From the NCBI RefSeq assembly GCF_041276405.1, contig NZ_JBGGGT010000001.1, positions 1,728,501 through 1,792,500 of the forward strand: a stretch of DNA of 64,000 bases. Direction: 5' to 3'. The position numbers were made by a program, and so were the translations under genes. Below the pieces are notes generated by a model that had not been told where the DNA came from, did not search any database, and was given only the letters and a program-made list of their open reading frames with translations. Below are positions 39,109 through 47,885 of this stretch, one piece after another. Source of the DNA: Microvirga sp. TS319. Its GTDB lineage: Bacteria > Pseudomonadota > Alphaproteobacteria > Rhizobiales > Beijerinckiaceae. Positions within the stretch are counted from its first letter, which is position 1, and every line of letters begins with the position of its first letter.

Positions 39109-39848
39109 CTGCCAAAAGCATCGCTGCGCTGGCCGCATTCGACATCGCAGCGATTCTGCTCGTGGTCGCCCTCGCCTCGCTCGCCGTCTGGCAGGTCCAT
39201 CGCCGCGCCTATAAGCTCGACCTGATCGCGCGCGTGGAGACGCGGGTTCACGCAGCCCCAACCCCTGCGCCAGGGCCGGAAGACTGGGCAGGCATATCGG
39301 CTGGCACGGACGAGTACCGCCGCGTAATGATGACGGGGACCTGGGTTGATGATCGCTCGACGCTCGTCCAAGCCGTGACGGATCTGGGTGGTGGATATTG
39401 GGTCATGACGCCTTTAGCCCGCGATGACGGGACGACAATCCTCATCAACCGAGGCTTCGTGCCAGCGACCGAACGCGATCCGGCCACGTGGCGACCTCAG
39501 GACCCGGGACCCGTCACCATAGTGGGCCTCCTGCGCATGTCCGAGCCAGGTGGTGCCTTTTTGCGGGCAAACGACCCGACTTCGGATCGCTGGTTTTCCC
39601 GCGACGTGGCGGCGATCGCCGCGTCGCACCGCTTAGCGAAGGTCGCACCCTACTTCATCGATGCCGAACGCACCCCCGGCAAAAGCGGCTTGCCCGTCGC
39701 AGGGCTGACGGTGATCGCCTTTTCGAACAATCACCTCGTCTATGCACTCACCTGGGGCGTTTTGGCGATGATGGCCGCAGCCGGGGCAGCCTTCGTCAAC
39801 GTGGAGCGGCTGCATCCTGGATGGCTCGGACCGCGCGAGCCAACGTAA
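39105..39848 (+). CDS. SURF1-family oxidase assembly protein
   Basis: About 247 residues. SURF1 layout: N-terminal helix ('FDIAAILLVVALASLAVWQV'), periplasmic domain with 'YRRVMMTGTWVDDRSTLVQA', 'GGYWVMTPLARDDGTTILIN' and 'RGFVP', and a C-terminal helix ('HLVYALTWGVLAMMAAAGAA'). It helps insert heme into heme-copper oxidases; here it follows a quinol oxidase operon. No ATG, GTG or TTG fits the normal start: the nearest ATG (39039) would overlap cyoD by 70 bases. A CTG at 39105 in a CTGA overlap with the cyoD stop gives the right N-terminus and is preceded by GAGG. I propose that start with moderate confidence; the gene itself is certain. Confidence 0.85.
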   Translation: MTAKSIAALAAFDIAAILLVVALASLAVWQVHRRAYKLDLIARVETRVHAAPTPAPGPEDWAGISAGTDEYRRVMMTGTWVDDRSTLVQAVTDLGGGYWVMTPLARDDGTTILINRGFVPATERDPATWRPQDPGPVTIVGLLRMSEPGGAFLRANDPTSDRWFSRDVAAIAASHRLAKVAPYFIDAERTPGKSGLPVAGLTVIAFSNNHLVYALTWGVLAMMAAAGAAFVNVERLHPGWLGPREPT

Positions 39849-39894
39849 TGGCCTCATTTGTCCCGCTCCGTTGTGACTGCGCTCAGTGCCGGCC

Positions 39895-40039
39895 CGCAAG
39901 GTCGTTGCGGCCTGGCACACCGGACGTGGCAGGCGAAATCCGTCTTGTGAAACAGGGCTTCGGTTTGCCGGCCTGAATGGGCCGCTCGACTGGGTTCGCT
40001 CTGCCCCTCTCAAGTCCATACAACAGAGCCCTCATAGAC
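39895..40039 (+). mobile_element. IS6-like transposase 3' remnant, left copy
   Basis: The frame ending GEIRLVKQGFGLPA-stop followed by 'ctcaagtccatacaacagagcc' (read as two parts) corresponds base by base to the better-preserved copy at 50770-50989. The end, in reverse complement GGCTCTGTTGTATGG, resembles IS6-family terminal repeats (GGCTCTGTTGCA-type). Only the last 30 or so codons and the right end survive. Confidence 0.6.
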
Positions 40040-40054
40040 GAGCCTCAAGACAGG

Positions 40055-40360
40055 CTATGATTTCATGGCCAGCGGCACCATAGTCTTACAGTGATGCAGT
40101 TCGACTAGCTTCTGCACGAGCCATTCCCGCTGTCTCGTTTGGCGCACATCGAGTTGTTTGAGGAAGCGCAGCTTAAGAACCTCCGGGCCCGCCCAATCCA
40201 GCAAACATTGTCGATTCGTCTCGAAACTCGCCTCGATGGCGGCGAGAATCGCCAAGACATCATCGATTTGGCGGGCAATGTCGCTTTCGCGGGCCTGATC
40301 ATGATCGTTATCCGGAGTCCTGCTCCAGATATCGGCACTGCTTGAAACGGTAATCGTCAT
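40055..40360 (-). CDS. Small hypothetical protein
   Basis: 101 residues, mostly helical and charged ('IARQIDDVLAILAAIEASFE', 'LRFLKQLDVRQTRQREWLVQ'), with an AAAGGG ribosome-binding site before the ATG at 40360. No domain recognised, no membrane segment. It lies beside the IS6-like remnant, at the border of the acidic-protein island. Confidence 0.5.
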   Translation of the reverse strand: MTITVSSSADIWSRTPDNDHDQARESDIARQIDDVLAILAAIEASFETNRQCLLDWAGPEVLKLRFLKQLDVRQTRQREWLVQKLVELHHCKTMVPLAMKS

Positions 40361-40553
40361 AGTGAATCCCTTTCAGGATAGGTTCAGCATGATGTTATGC
40401 CTCACTCATGCCATCCAGGGATTCACCCCCGAAGCAAGGAACGGGCAGAGTGGGGCGAGGCGCATAGGAGCCTCCGGCTTCGAACGCGAGGGACGCTCAC
40501 GTAGCAGGCACCGCCGCCAATAGCCGGCCTGACCCGCAAGCGCATCGGGCTGT

Positions 40554-40916
40554 TCAAGCTAGAGGCGGACCTGTCGGGGGCGCGGTGTGGAGATGATGGA
40601 GAGAGAGAGTGGCGGAATACGGATCGGAACGGCTCCGAAAAGCTTGAGCGAGGCTTGGAGTAAAGTCGGTGGGCTCACCCACGTGGACCGGTCGGACAAG
40701 ATCATCACAATCGTTGAAGCAGCTGGCTCTCCCCTGCTCCTCCATCACATCGTCGAGGTCGTGATCCTGATCCGGTAGCAGGGCGAAGAGATTAGCATCA
40801 AGGCGAGACGCCGAGCCGTCCGAAGTTCGGATGAGCCATACAGCAAATAGACCTGCCACAAGCAGCACGACGAGAAGAAATCGAACTGCGAGTGCGGGGA
40901 ACCGTCCGGGGCCCAA
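40554..40916 (-). CDS. Possible small membrane-anchored protein
   Basis: A frame of 120 residues from a TTG start (GAGG 10 bases upstream) opens with a convincing hydrophobic segment 'AVRFLLVVLLVAGLFAVWLI', then a polar region containing 'LLPDQDHDLDDVMEEQG'. The C-terminal half looks random and no homologue is known to me. It may be real only in its first 60 residues. The remaining DNA of 40361-41030 shows nothing else. Confidence 0.3.
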   Translation of the reverse strand: MGPGRFPALAVRFLLVVLLVAGLFAVWLIRTSDGSASRLDANLFALLPDQDHDLDDVMEEQGRASCFNDCDDLVRPVHVGEPTDFTPSLAQAFRSRSDPYSATLSLHHLHTAPPTGPPLA

Positions 40917-41030
40917 AGCTCAACATCCTCAAGGAACTGTACTTATCAGATCACCCGGATTATGGCGAAAGCAGGTCCCGGCCTTCGCAGGATCAGGAGC
41001 ATTTGGTTCGCGCTGGCTGCTCCTTGGAGC

Positions 41031-41087
41031 TAGAGCAGCGCATCGTTTGAGCGGCCCCGAAGGGCCAAGTCCGCACGATGCGCTAGC
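41031..41087. repeat. Dispersed palindromic repeat, copy 9 (single unit)
   Basis: 'gcgcatcgtttgagcggccc' to 'gtccgcacgatgcgct', matching the second half of copy 1, between the low-confidence ORF and the TAXI-type gene. Confidence 0.75.
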
Positions 41088-41104
41088 ACTTGCGATCTGA
41101 GCCG

Positions 41105-42277
41105 TTACCGGGTTGGCCGTCCGCCGTTTTCCCGCGCTCTCCTCCATTCGATGAAATCCTTGTAGAGATCCTCGTAATGGCCCCATGAGATTGGAAGAGA
41201 ACAGTTGCCCTCCGAGGTGGCGAATGTCTCGAAAGCGCGCTGCTCGTCCGTTCGCTGGATCCTGAGCTCCAATAAGTCCTGCACTGGCTTGAAGCGCAAC
41301 CAGCCGGGAACTCCCGCTTCCCGGATATCCTTCCAACGCGGAGGATGGCCGAGCCGATCGAGTTCGTAGGAATGAGCGTCGATCGCTTGCGCTAAGCGCA
41401 CCAGGCGCCGGTAGCGAGAACTTCCCTCGGGCCAGTTGCGGACAGCGAGGACGCGGCTGACCGCCGCAGTCGCAACCTGCTCATCTGCCTCGACCAGATG
41501 CGGATAATCATCACTGGTGAAACGGGCCGGAGGATAGTCGGGTGCGAGCGATCCAGCCGGAAGGGGGAGCAAATGGAACTGCCCCTCGGATGGAAAGGCG
41601 AGCACTTCGCTCGAAGGACTCGAGGCGAGCAGGATCGCGGCCTGGATCTCGCCCGAGACCAAGCGCTGCTGAGCCGTGCGCTGATCGTCCGTCGTGAACT
41701 CCGGCCTGATCCCGAGACTTTGGAAGATGCGGCGCGCCGTCAGGTGAGTACCGGTACCCACCCGGTCGATGTTGACCTTGCGCCCTTCCAGTTGCCCAAT
41801 CTCCGTAATGCCGCGGGGGGCCAGGACATGAAGCTCCTTGCTGGGGACCTGAAAGATATAGCGCAGTTCGTCCTTGGCGCTGCCCTGCAGGGACTCCGGC
41901 AGAGACCTGAGAGCATCTGTCTGCACGATCGCGACATCGGCCTCAGGCCTGTTGATCAGCTTCAAGAGGTCCTCGACCGGCCCCTGGCTGGCTATCGCTT
42001 GGAGCTGCGGATCGTCGCCGTCGAGGATCGTGGCCAAGTCGGCAATAGTGCGCGAATATGCGCTGTTCTCCTCACCTGATACGATGCGAATAGGCGGCAT
42101 AACGCGGGCCCTCTCGGAGCCTCGCCGCGAGGGAGCTTTCGGCGGCAGCGGGACAGGCCCTAATGAGGCACCTCTCGCTCGCCTAATTCCGTTTTCAGTC
42201 TCGGGCGGCTCGCTGGAGCAGCCTCCCAGGCAGAGATAGAAAGCCGCAACGGCAAGTACGCAGACCGAACGCAACAC
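41105..42277 (-). CDS. TAXI-family TRAP-type binding lipoprotein
   Basis: About 390 residues. A lipoprotein signal ('VCVLAVAAFYLCLGGC') is followed by a Pro/Arg-rich linker and a TAXI-type solute-binding fold: 'PIRIVSGEENSAYSRTIADL', 'ADVAIVQTDALRSLP', 'LRYIFQVPSKELHVLAP' and 'LEGRKVNIDRVGTGTHLTA'. TAXI proteins usually serve TRAP transporters for organic acids, but no TRAP permease is nearby. It may instead be a lipid-anchored sensor or binding component of the type I secretion island. I favour the GTG at 42277 because it opens directly into the lipoprotein signal; the frame extends to another GTG at 42319. It is the last gene of the minus-strand series that begins at 49309. Confidence 0.8.
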   Translation of the reverse strand: MLRSVCVLAVAAFYLCLGGCSSEPPETENGIRRARGASLGPVPLPPKAPSRRGSERARVMPPIRIVSGEENSAYSRTIADLATILDGDDPQLQAIASQGPVEDLLKLINRPEADVAIVQTDALRSLPESLQGSAKDELRYIFQVPSKELHVLAPRGITEIGQLEGRKVNIDRVGTGTHLTARRIFQSLGIRPEFTTDDQRTAQQRLVSGEIQAAILLASSPSSEVLAFPSEGQFHLLPLPAGSLAPDYPPARFTSDDYPHLVEADEQVATAAVSRVLAVRNWPEGSSRYRRLVRLAQAIDAHSYELDRLGHPPRWKDIREAGVPGWLRFKPVQDLLELRIQRTDEQRAFETFATSEGNCSLPISWGHYEDLYKDFIEWRRARENGGRPTR

Positions 42278-42444
42278 GACAGTGCCCCCAAAGGTCCCCA
42301 GCCCTGTCTCAGCTTCCACTGGAAGGTTGATACGCAGGTGCGGCGGCGTCCATCACAATGAAGTGGGCGGCCAGCTTTCCCTTATGTTATGGTTAATGTC
42401 TGGGACGGTTCTGCCAGGCAGGAAACGCTGCTCCGGATCCAAGG

Positions 42445-43524
42445 TCAGATCGTAGCGAAATCGATCCGCACGGTTGTTTCCTGATCGACGTAGGCGGTCT
42501 GCAACGCGTCTACGTCCATATCGATCTCGCCTGCCCGATCCGTGATGTCCACCGTCGCATCCTGGTCGGCAACAGCGTCCTGGTCGACGTCGATCTCGAC
42601 CTTGACGACATAGCGCTCCTCCAGGTCGTCCTCGATGTCGATGTCGATGTCGACATCCTGGTTCATCTCAAGGCTCTGATCGATGCTTACGTCTCCACCC
42701 CTGTGCCCGTCGCTAAGGTGGATGTCCAGGGTCGTGTTCTGCTCGACCGCAATCCTATCCTTCAGGAAGAGATCGACATAGAGGACATCGTCCACGTCGA
42801 AAATCCTCAGATCGATATCGACGCTTTGATCGATCCGCATGTCTTGATCGACCGTCACGAAGAAGCGTCCTTCACCGTCGATATCGATATCAATATCGGC
42901 GTCCTGATCCATCAGAAGATCCTGGTCGATATGAAGGCGAGCGACGACCTTTCCCACATAGCCCTGGACGATGACGTGCGCGTCCTGATCCACCTCGGCT
43001 ACCTGCGTTACGCTGATGGTGTGGGCATCGTCGTGCTCGGCGGCATCGCCGGCGGGCGTGCTCGGGCCGACCGGCTCTCGGTTGATGGTATGGGCGTCAT
43101 CGTCTCCATCCCGCTCATGCCCATCCCGTTCGTGCTCTTCCTGCGCATTCCCTCGTGGCAAATGGCCGCCAGCTCCCCTGTCGCCGGATGTTGCGATCGG
43201 CTTGGGCAGCTCAATAGTCGGGGTCCCGCCGCTGGTCTCAACCTGAGCGTGCTCTGCTTCTCCCCTTTCAAGAGCGGAGACGTGCAGTGGCGCGGATGAA
43301 TGGGGGGCCGCTTTGATCGGCATCGATGCGCGCCCGCCGGCATCGTCCTCGTGGTGAGGAGACAGATCGGCCAACGGGTGCGCTGCCGTAGCGACAGTAG
43401 AAGGCGAACCAGTCTCCTCCATGATGGGAGCGCCATCGAAATCCGCCTCCAGCAGAACGTCGTCATCCAGATAAGGCTGGATGAAGGGCAGCAGATCCCG
43501 AATACCTTTGTCCGCAGGAAGCAT
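42445..43524 (-). CDS. Large acidic repeat protein (candidate type I secretion substrate)
   Basis: 359 residues, translation start well supported by GGGGAGG six bases before the ATG. The first 140 residues are irregular (Pro/His/Glu-rich, 'EEHERDGHERDGDDDAH'). Residues from about 165 to the end carry about five copies of a loose unit '(I/V)DQ(D/S)..(M)(D/N)Q(D/S)(A/V)DIDIDI', separated by more ordinary beta-strand sequences such as 'GRFFVTV' and 'RYVVKVEI'. No signal peptide, no membrane segment, no RTX glycine nonapeptides. The C-terminus ends VRIDFATI, an acidic-then-hydrophobic ending like those of type I secretion substrates. It follows the secretion genes and hydrolase on the same strand. 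It shares its Asp-alternation with two other genes at 48043 and 48671. Function unknown; calcium or metal binding at the surface is a guess. Confidence 0.8.
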   Translation of the reverse strand: MLPADKGIRDLLPFIQPYLDDDVLLEADFDGAPIMEETGSPSTVATAAHPLADLSPHHEDDAGGRASMPIKAAPHSSAPLHVSALERGEAEHAQVETSGGTPTIELPKPIATSGDRGAGGHLPRGNAQEEHERDGHERDGDDDAHTINREPVGPSTPAGDAAEHDDAHTISVTQVAEVDQDAHVIVQGYVGKVVARLHIDQDLLMDQDADIDIDIDGEGRFFVTVDQDMRIDQSVDIDLRIFDVDDVLYVDLFLKDRIAVEQNTTLDIHLSDGHRGGDVSIDQSLEMNQDVDIDIDIEDDLEERYVVKVEIDVDQDAVADQDATVDITDRAGEIDMDVDALQTAYVDQETTVRIDFATI

Positions 43525-43728
43525 CCGATCCTCCCCATGCTCGGAGGCACGTGGTCCTATGATGAGCTTGTCCGCTTCGTATTCTAGAGACCTGTTCCGG
43601 TGAGCCGGGCTAATTCTTTCAGATGAGGAACCGCAGAACTGGGAGGATGGAAGGCTTTCGAACCCCGATTATTCAACACTGGATGCATCAAGTAAGCCAG
43701 TTGGTTCGCACTGGCGATCCTCGAGCGC

Positions 43729-44694
43729 TCACTCGTTTTCGGCGCGCCGATTCCGGCACTCGGCTGAGGGCCGCAAGGTGCTACGCAGGCAGGGGCCGAA
43801 CACGGCAATAGCGCTTTCGGGACGGGCGTAGAGTTTCCTGCTGCCATGCCCCAGATCCGGAACCTCAACCAGGGACCAGCCAAACGCCAGTCCTCTCGCC
43901 GCTGCGCTGGCCTTGGCGGCCTCATAGGCCGCATGACCGCGTTCGTACCGGGTCGCTCCCTGACGCTCAGCGCCCGGGCTCTTATCGAGACCTGTCCGGT
44001 TGGTATCTTGGCCCGACAGGAGAACCACGATGGGCGAGGCAAGATAGTGCTGACGGTCAGCGTCGCTGACGATCGTCAGACCGCCAAAGCCATAAGGGTA
44101 TTTGCGCTCCCACATGGGCATAACATAGCTGCCGGGATTGGCCAGCACGATCCGGAGCGCCCCGTTCGGAAAGAACGCCGCAAACCGTCCGAGGAACTGC
44201 GCCCCGGCCGAATGGCCGATCAGAGAATACGGCATGTCCGGCCTCCCCTCCCCGACGCGCAGCGCATCAATGAGCTCCAACACGAGATGTCCCGTGCGCC
44301 TCTCCTTTGGTTTGAGGCGGAAACGTCTCCTTCCATCCTCCTTGACGAGATCGCCGAGGCCCCCGAACTGATACGCCCAGCGAGGGAAGCGCGCCTCGTC
44401 GAACAGGGGGGCGACCACGAGAGCGCAGCCCGCTTCGGCCAAGGGGAGAGCATTGTCGCGGGCGAGGCTCGGATTGCGGTCCGAACCGTGAAACACGACG
44501 ACGAGAGGTCCGTTCCGAAAGCAGTTCGCCTTGTAGGCCTGCACGCGCCAGGTGATTGCGCCAACCTGCACCTCCCGCTCCGACTTGCCCTGCGCAAAAG
44601 GCTCGCTCCGCAGCGGAGAAGAGGTGCCCGCGAAGAGCAGGGCCAGCCACAGGTGCGACGAGCGAAATCCTGCCACGACCGACCGACCGCTCAT
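43729..44694 (-). CDS. Secreted alpha/beta hydrolase
   Basis: 321 residues with an N-terminal signal peptide ('SSHLWLALLFAGTSSPLRS') and an alpha/beta-hydrolase fold: oxyanion strand 'PLVVVFHGSDRNPS', nucleophile elbow SLIGHSAGAQFLGR with GHSAG, and a late 'VPDLGHGSRK' that should carry the catalytic His. It resembles LpqC/poly-hydroxyalkanoate-depolymerase-like esterases. It starts 3 bases after the stop of the membrane-fusion protein gene, so it is in the type I secretion operon. Its own Sec signal means it need not use that exporter; it may process or tailor a secreted polymer or surface component. Confidence 0.85.
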   Translation of the reverse strand: MSGRSVVAGFRSSHLWLALLFAGTSSPLRSEPFAQGKSEREVQVGAITWRVQAYKANCFRNGPLVVVFHGSDRNPSLARDNALPLAEAGCALVVAPLFDEARFPRWAYQFGGLGDLVKEDGRRRFRLKPKERRTGHLVLELIDALRVGEGRPDMPYSLIGHSAGAQFLGRFAAFFPNGALRIVLANPGSYVMPMWERKYPYGFGGLTIVSDADRQHYLASPIVVLLSGQDTNRTGLDKSPGAERQGATRYERGHAAYEAAKASAAARGLAFGWSLVEVPDLGHGSRKLYARPESAIAVFGPCLRSTLRPSAECRNRRAENE

Positions 44695-44697
44695 CTC

Positions 44698-46053
44698 TCA
44701 ATCCTCGCGAAAGGCCCGGTTGAAGCTGTCGAGAATCGGACGAAGCACATAATTCGCAGCCGTAAACTCGCCGGTCTTGATCAGCACTTCGACCGGCATG
44801 CCGGGCATGATCTCCACTTCCGGCAGATCCTTCAGGGATGCTTCGTTGATCCGGATCCGGGCGACATAATAGGGAAGCTCAGTCTCCTTGTCGACGAGCC
44901 GGTCGGCCGAGACGTAGGTCAGCACGCCTTCGACAGGGGGCACCCGCCGATGCTTGTAAGATAGAAGGCGCACGTGGGCCTCAAGACCAGTACGGACCAG
45001 ATCGATGTCCTCCGGCTTGACCCGGACTTTCACGATCAGCCGATCCTGGCGAGGAACGAGATCCATAAGAGGCTCACCGGCGGCGATCACCCCGCCTGGC
45101 GTATGGATGCGCAGATCCGTGATGGTGCCGGCCTCGGGCGCGCGAATCTCCGTGCGGGCGAGCACATCGCCCGCTGCCTGGATACGCTCGAGGATCTGGA
45201 AGATCAATGCCTGGGTTTCGCGCAAACTCTGGGCGACTTCGGTGTGGAAGTCGCTTTCCAGCTTCAGGATCATCGCCTGGGATTCGCCGACTGACTGCTC
45301 CGCGCGCGAGATCTGGGCCAAGGCGTCTCCGCGGCGTCCGTCGATCTCCGCCTGCTCACGTTCGAGCTGCAGGAGACGCGGCTTCGTCTGCAGGCCCTTG
45401 GCGACGAGCGGAGCTATGGCGGAGACCTCCTCCTTGATGATCTCCGCCCTCTTCCTGGCAGCCTCCTCCTGGAAATGAAGACCGACGATTTCCCGTTCCG
45501 TTTGCGCCCTACGCTGCTGGATGATTTCGATCCGCGACCCTTGAAGCCTTCGGCGGGTATCGAAGATCTTGGCCTGTCCGGCCAAGATCTCCTCCAGGTC
45601 CGCACTGCTCTTGGCAGCCAACCGGAGAGCCATTGGGAACTCGATCGCCTCGCGACTGTCGCGCTCCGCCAGGAGACGCGCCTCGCGGGCCTGCGCGTCC
45701 CAGAGCTGCCCCTGGAGTACCTGAACGGCGGCCCGGGCTCTCGTGCCGTCAAGGCGGATCAGCACCTGACCCGGCGTGACCTCGTCGCCATCCTTTACAA
45801 GGATCTCGGCCACAATGCCTCCCTCCAGGTGCTGGATGGTCTTGCGGCTCGACTCGGCTTCGATGGCTCCCCCTGCAATCGCTGCGCTTTCCAAAGGCGC
45901 ATAAATCGCCCACACCCCGAACCCGACCACGAAGATGCCGACGAGAGCGAAGGCGTTGGTCGCCAGGAGGCGCAAGCGCTGGAGCGGGGTCTCTGACGGC
46001 GGCGGCAGGACGGCCGCAAGCTCATGGACGAGAACGTTCCTCGATTCTCTCAT
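44698..46053 (-). CDS. Type I secretion membrane-fusion protein (HlyD/PrtE family)
   Basis: 451 residues. One inner-membrane helix ('LVGIFVVGFGVWAIYAPLES') is followed by the beta-barrel/lipoyl half ('RKTIQHLEGGIVAEILVKDG', 'GQVLIRLDGTRARA'), a long coiled-coil hairpin (about 105-290) and the returning half ('RAPEAGTITDLRIHTPGGVI', 'GMPVEVLIKTGEFTAANYVL'). This is the PrtE-type adaptor that links an ABC exporter to a TolC-like channel. Its ATG overlaps the ABC gene's stop (ATGA). No outer-membrane channel gene is in the window, so a shared TolC elsewhere is expected. Confidence 0.94.
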   Translation of the reverse strand: MRESRNVLVHELAAVLPPPSETPLQRLRLLATNAFALVGIFVVGFGVWAIYAPLESAAIAGGAIEAESSRKTIQHLEGGIVAEILVKDGDEVTPGQVLIRLDGTRARAAVQVLQGQLWDAQAREARLLAERDSREAIEFPMALRLAAKSSADLEEILAGQAKIFDTRRRLQGSRIEIIQQRRAQTEREIVGLHFQEEAARKRAEIIKEEVSAIAPLVAKGLQTKPRLLQLEREQAEIDGRRGDALAQISRAEQSVGESQAMILKLESDFHTEVAQSLRETQALIFQILERIQAAGDVLARTEIRAPEAGTITDLRIHTPGGVIAAGEPLMDLVPRQDRLIVKVRVKPEDIDLVRTGLEAHVRLLSYKHRRVPPVEGVLTYVSADRLVDKETELPYYVARIRINEASLKDLPEVEIMPGMPVEVLIKTGEFTAANYVLRPILDSFNRAFRED

Positions 46054-47885
46054 GACACAGCCCTCTGAGTCTCCTCACCTGCCCCTGTCTCATCGGATCC
46101 CTTGGCCTGCGGCGGCTCGGAGGAGTGGATGTCCGGGAGCGGCCTCGCCCTCTTGCGGGTGGTAATCTGAGGATTTCTGACAGGAAGAATCGTGCGTCCG
46201 CTCCTGATCTTTTCGGCAACCTCGCGTCGCCGTCCAAAAGCATTCATCGCCCCGTTGTCGAGCACGAGAACCTTGTCGGAAAGATTCAAGATCCCGAGGC
46301 GTTGAGCGATGATCACGATGGTCGTTCCGCGGTCGCGCATTTCCTGGATCGCCTGCCGCAGCGCCTCTTCGCCGTCGGGATCGAGGCTGGCGTTTGGCTC
46401 GTCCAGGACAATGAGCTGGGGATTGCCGAAGAAGGCTCGTGCCAGGCCGAGCCGCTGACGCTGTCCGCCCGACAGCCGCAGGCCCCCCTCCCCGATATCC
46501 GTTTCATAGCCCCTGGGAAGGCGCATGATCGTCTCGTGCAATCCCACCAGGGTAGCGGCAGCGATCACATCCTCTGACGGGGCGTCCTGAAGGCGGGCGA
46601 TGTTGTCGCGGACCGTGCCACCGAACAGCTCGATGTCTTGAGGGAGATAACCGAAATAATGGTGGCCGCCGGAGGCCTGCCAGATTGCGATGTCGGCACC
46701 GTCTAGGCGGACATGCCCCGATGTGGGGGCGAGCGTGCCCGCGATGAGGCGCGCAAGGGTAGACTTTCCCGCCCCTGAAGGCCCCACCACGCCCAGGATT
46801 TCGCCCGGATCGAGCGAAAAGGTCAGTCGGCGCACGGTCGGCGTATCCGCTCCCGGAGGCGTGAACGTCACCCGCTCCAGAGTGAGAGCGCCGCTGGGGC
46901 GCGGCAGCCTCATGACCTCCCGGCCTTGAGGAGCCGCCGCCATGATCTTCTGAAGGCGGCTGTAGCCGAGGCGCGCACTGGTCACGGCCTTCCAGGTTCC
47001 TATGGCCCCCTCAACCGGACCCAGAGAGCGGCCAAGCAGGATCGAGCTCGCGAAGATCGCACCCGGGCTGACGTCGTGCACGATCACGAGCCAAGCGGCG
47101 CAGGCCATGACGATAACCTGAGTGAGAAGCCTGACGAAGCGTGCGAAGGCCTGGATCGCTGCGGCCCTCGCCGAGGCGGTGAGTTGCGCCTCCTTGGCAT
47201 AGGATTGGTTCTCGTGCAGGAGCCGGGCGACCCCCGGAAGCATCCCCATCGTACTGATAGCCTCGACATTGCGCAGGAGCGACTCGAACCGGTGCTGGCT
47301 CTCGACCCAGGCGGCGCTTGAGCGCGCAAAAAGGTTCCGCGTCACCATCTCATTGAGCAGCGCCAACCCGAACAGAACGATCGACGCCGTGAATCCAATG
47401 ACGCCGAGCAGCGGATGAACAAGGATCATCGCGAGAATGAAGATCGGCGTCCACGGAAGGTCGAATAGCGCCGTGCAGGCCGTTCCGCTGAAGAACGAGC
47501 GCAGCCCGCTCAGATCACGCCACGCCTGCGCCGCTGCCGACGGATCATTGCGCAAGGCCGATTGAACAGCGCTGATCAGTACAGAAGCCTGGAGGCGGTC
47601 ATCGAGCCATGTGCCGATACGGCCAAGCATGCTGCGCCGCAGTGCCTCCAGGATCGCGTGCACAGCCAACGCGACAACCACGATGGAGGTGAGCATGACG
47701 AGGGTATCGAAACTCCTACTCGACAGCACATGGTCATAGATTTGGAGGAGATAGAGAGGAACCGTCAGGGCCAGCAGGTTCACAAAGAAGCTGAGCGCGA
47801 AGACTAGGAGGAGCGAGACCCTGCAGAGGCTGAAGGCGCGCTCAATTTCCGTCTTCTTGCGAGTTTTCATCCAGGTGAGAGCCAT
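46050..47885 (-). CDS. Type I secretion ABC exporter (PrtD family)
   Basis: 611 residues. The six-helix membrane domain (about 25-300) has 'LLALTVPLYLLQIYDHVLSS' and 'FDLPWTPIFILAMILVHPLL', diagnostic of PrtD-type exporters. The ATPase domain has Walker A GPSGAGKST, signature LSGGQRQR and Walker B LIVLDEPNASLD. There is no N-terminal C39 peptidase, so cargo is exported uncleaved through a C-terminal signal. The C-terminal 60 residues are a charged extension. The ATG at 47885 is preferred to the longer frame at 47966. The cargo is most likely one or more of the acidic proteins encoded on both sides. Confidence 0.95.
   Translation of the reverse strand: MALTWMKTRKKTEIERAFSLCRVSLLLVFALSFFVNLLALTVPLYLLQIYDHVLSSRSFDTLVMLTSIVVVALAVHAILEALRRSMLGRIGTWLDDRLQASVLISAVQSALRNDPSAAAQAWRDLSGLRSFFSGTACTALFDLPWTPIFILAMILVHPLLGVIGFTASIVLFGLALLNEMVTRNLFARSSAAWVESQHRFESLLRNVEAISTMGMLPGVARLLHENQSYAKEAQLTASARAAAIQAFARFVRLLTQVIVMACAAWLVIVHDVSPGAIFASSILLGRSLGPVEGAIGTWKAVTSARLGYSRLQKIMAAAPQGREVMRLPRPSGALTLERVTFTPPGADTPTVRRLTFSLDPGEILGVVGPSGAGKSTLARLIAGTLAPTSGHVRLDGADIAIWQASGGHHYFGYLPQDIELFGGTVRDNIARLQDAPSEDVIAAATLVGLHETIMRLPRGYETDIGEGGLRLSGGQRQRLGLARAFFGNPQLIVLDEPNASLDPDGEEALRQAIQEMRDRGTTIVIIAQRLGILNLSDKVLVLDNGAMNAFGRRREVAEKIRSGRTILPVRNPQITTRKRARPLPDIHSSEPPQAKGSDETGAGEETQRAVS

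Noticed and set aside
42703..43299. Plus-strand frame opposite the large acidic gene
   Set aside because: Same mirror effect; the minus-strand gene has a strong GGGGAGG site and a full-length frame.
42445..43524. RTX toxin or RTX-type calcium protein
   Set aside because: No GGxGxDxxx nonapeptides; Gly is scarce in the repeat part.
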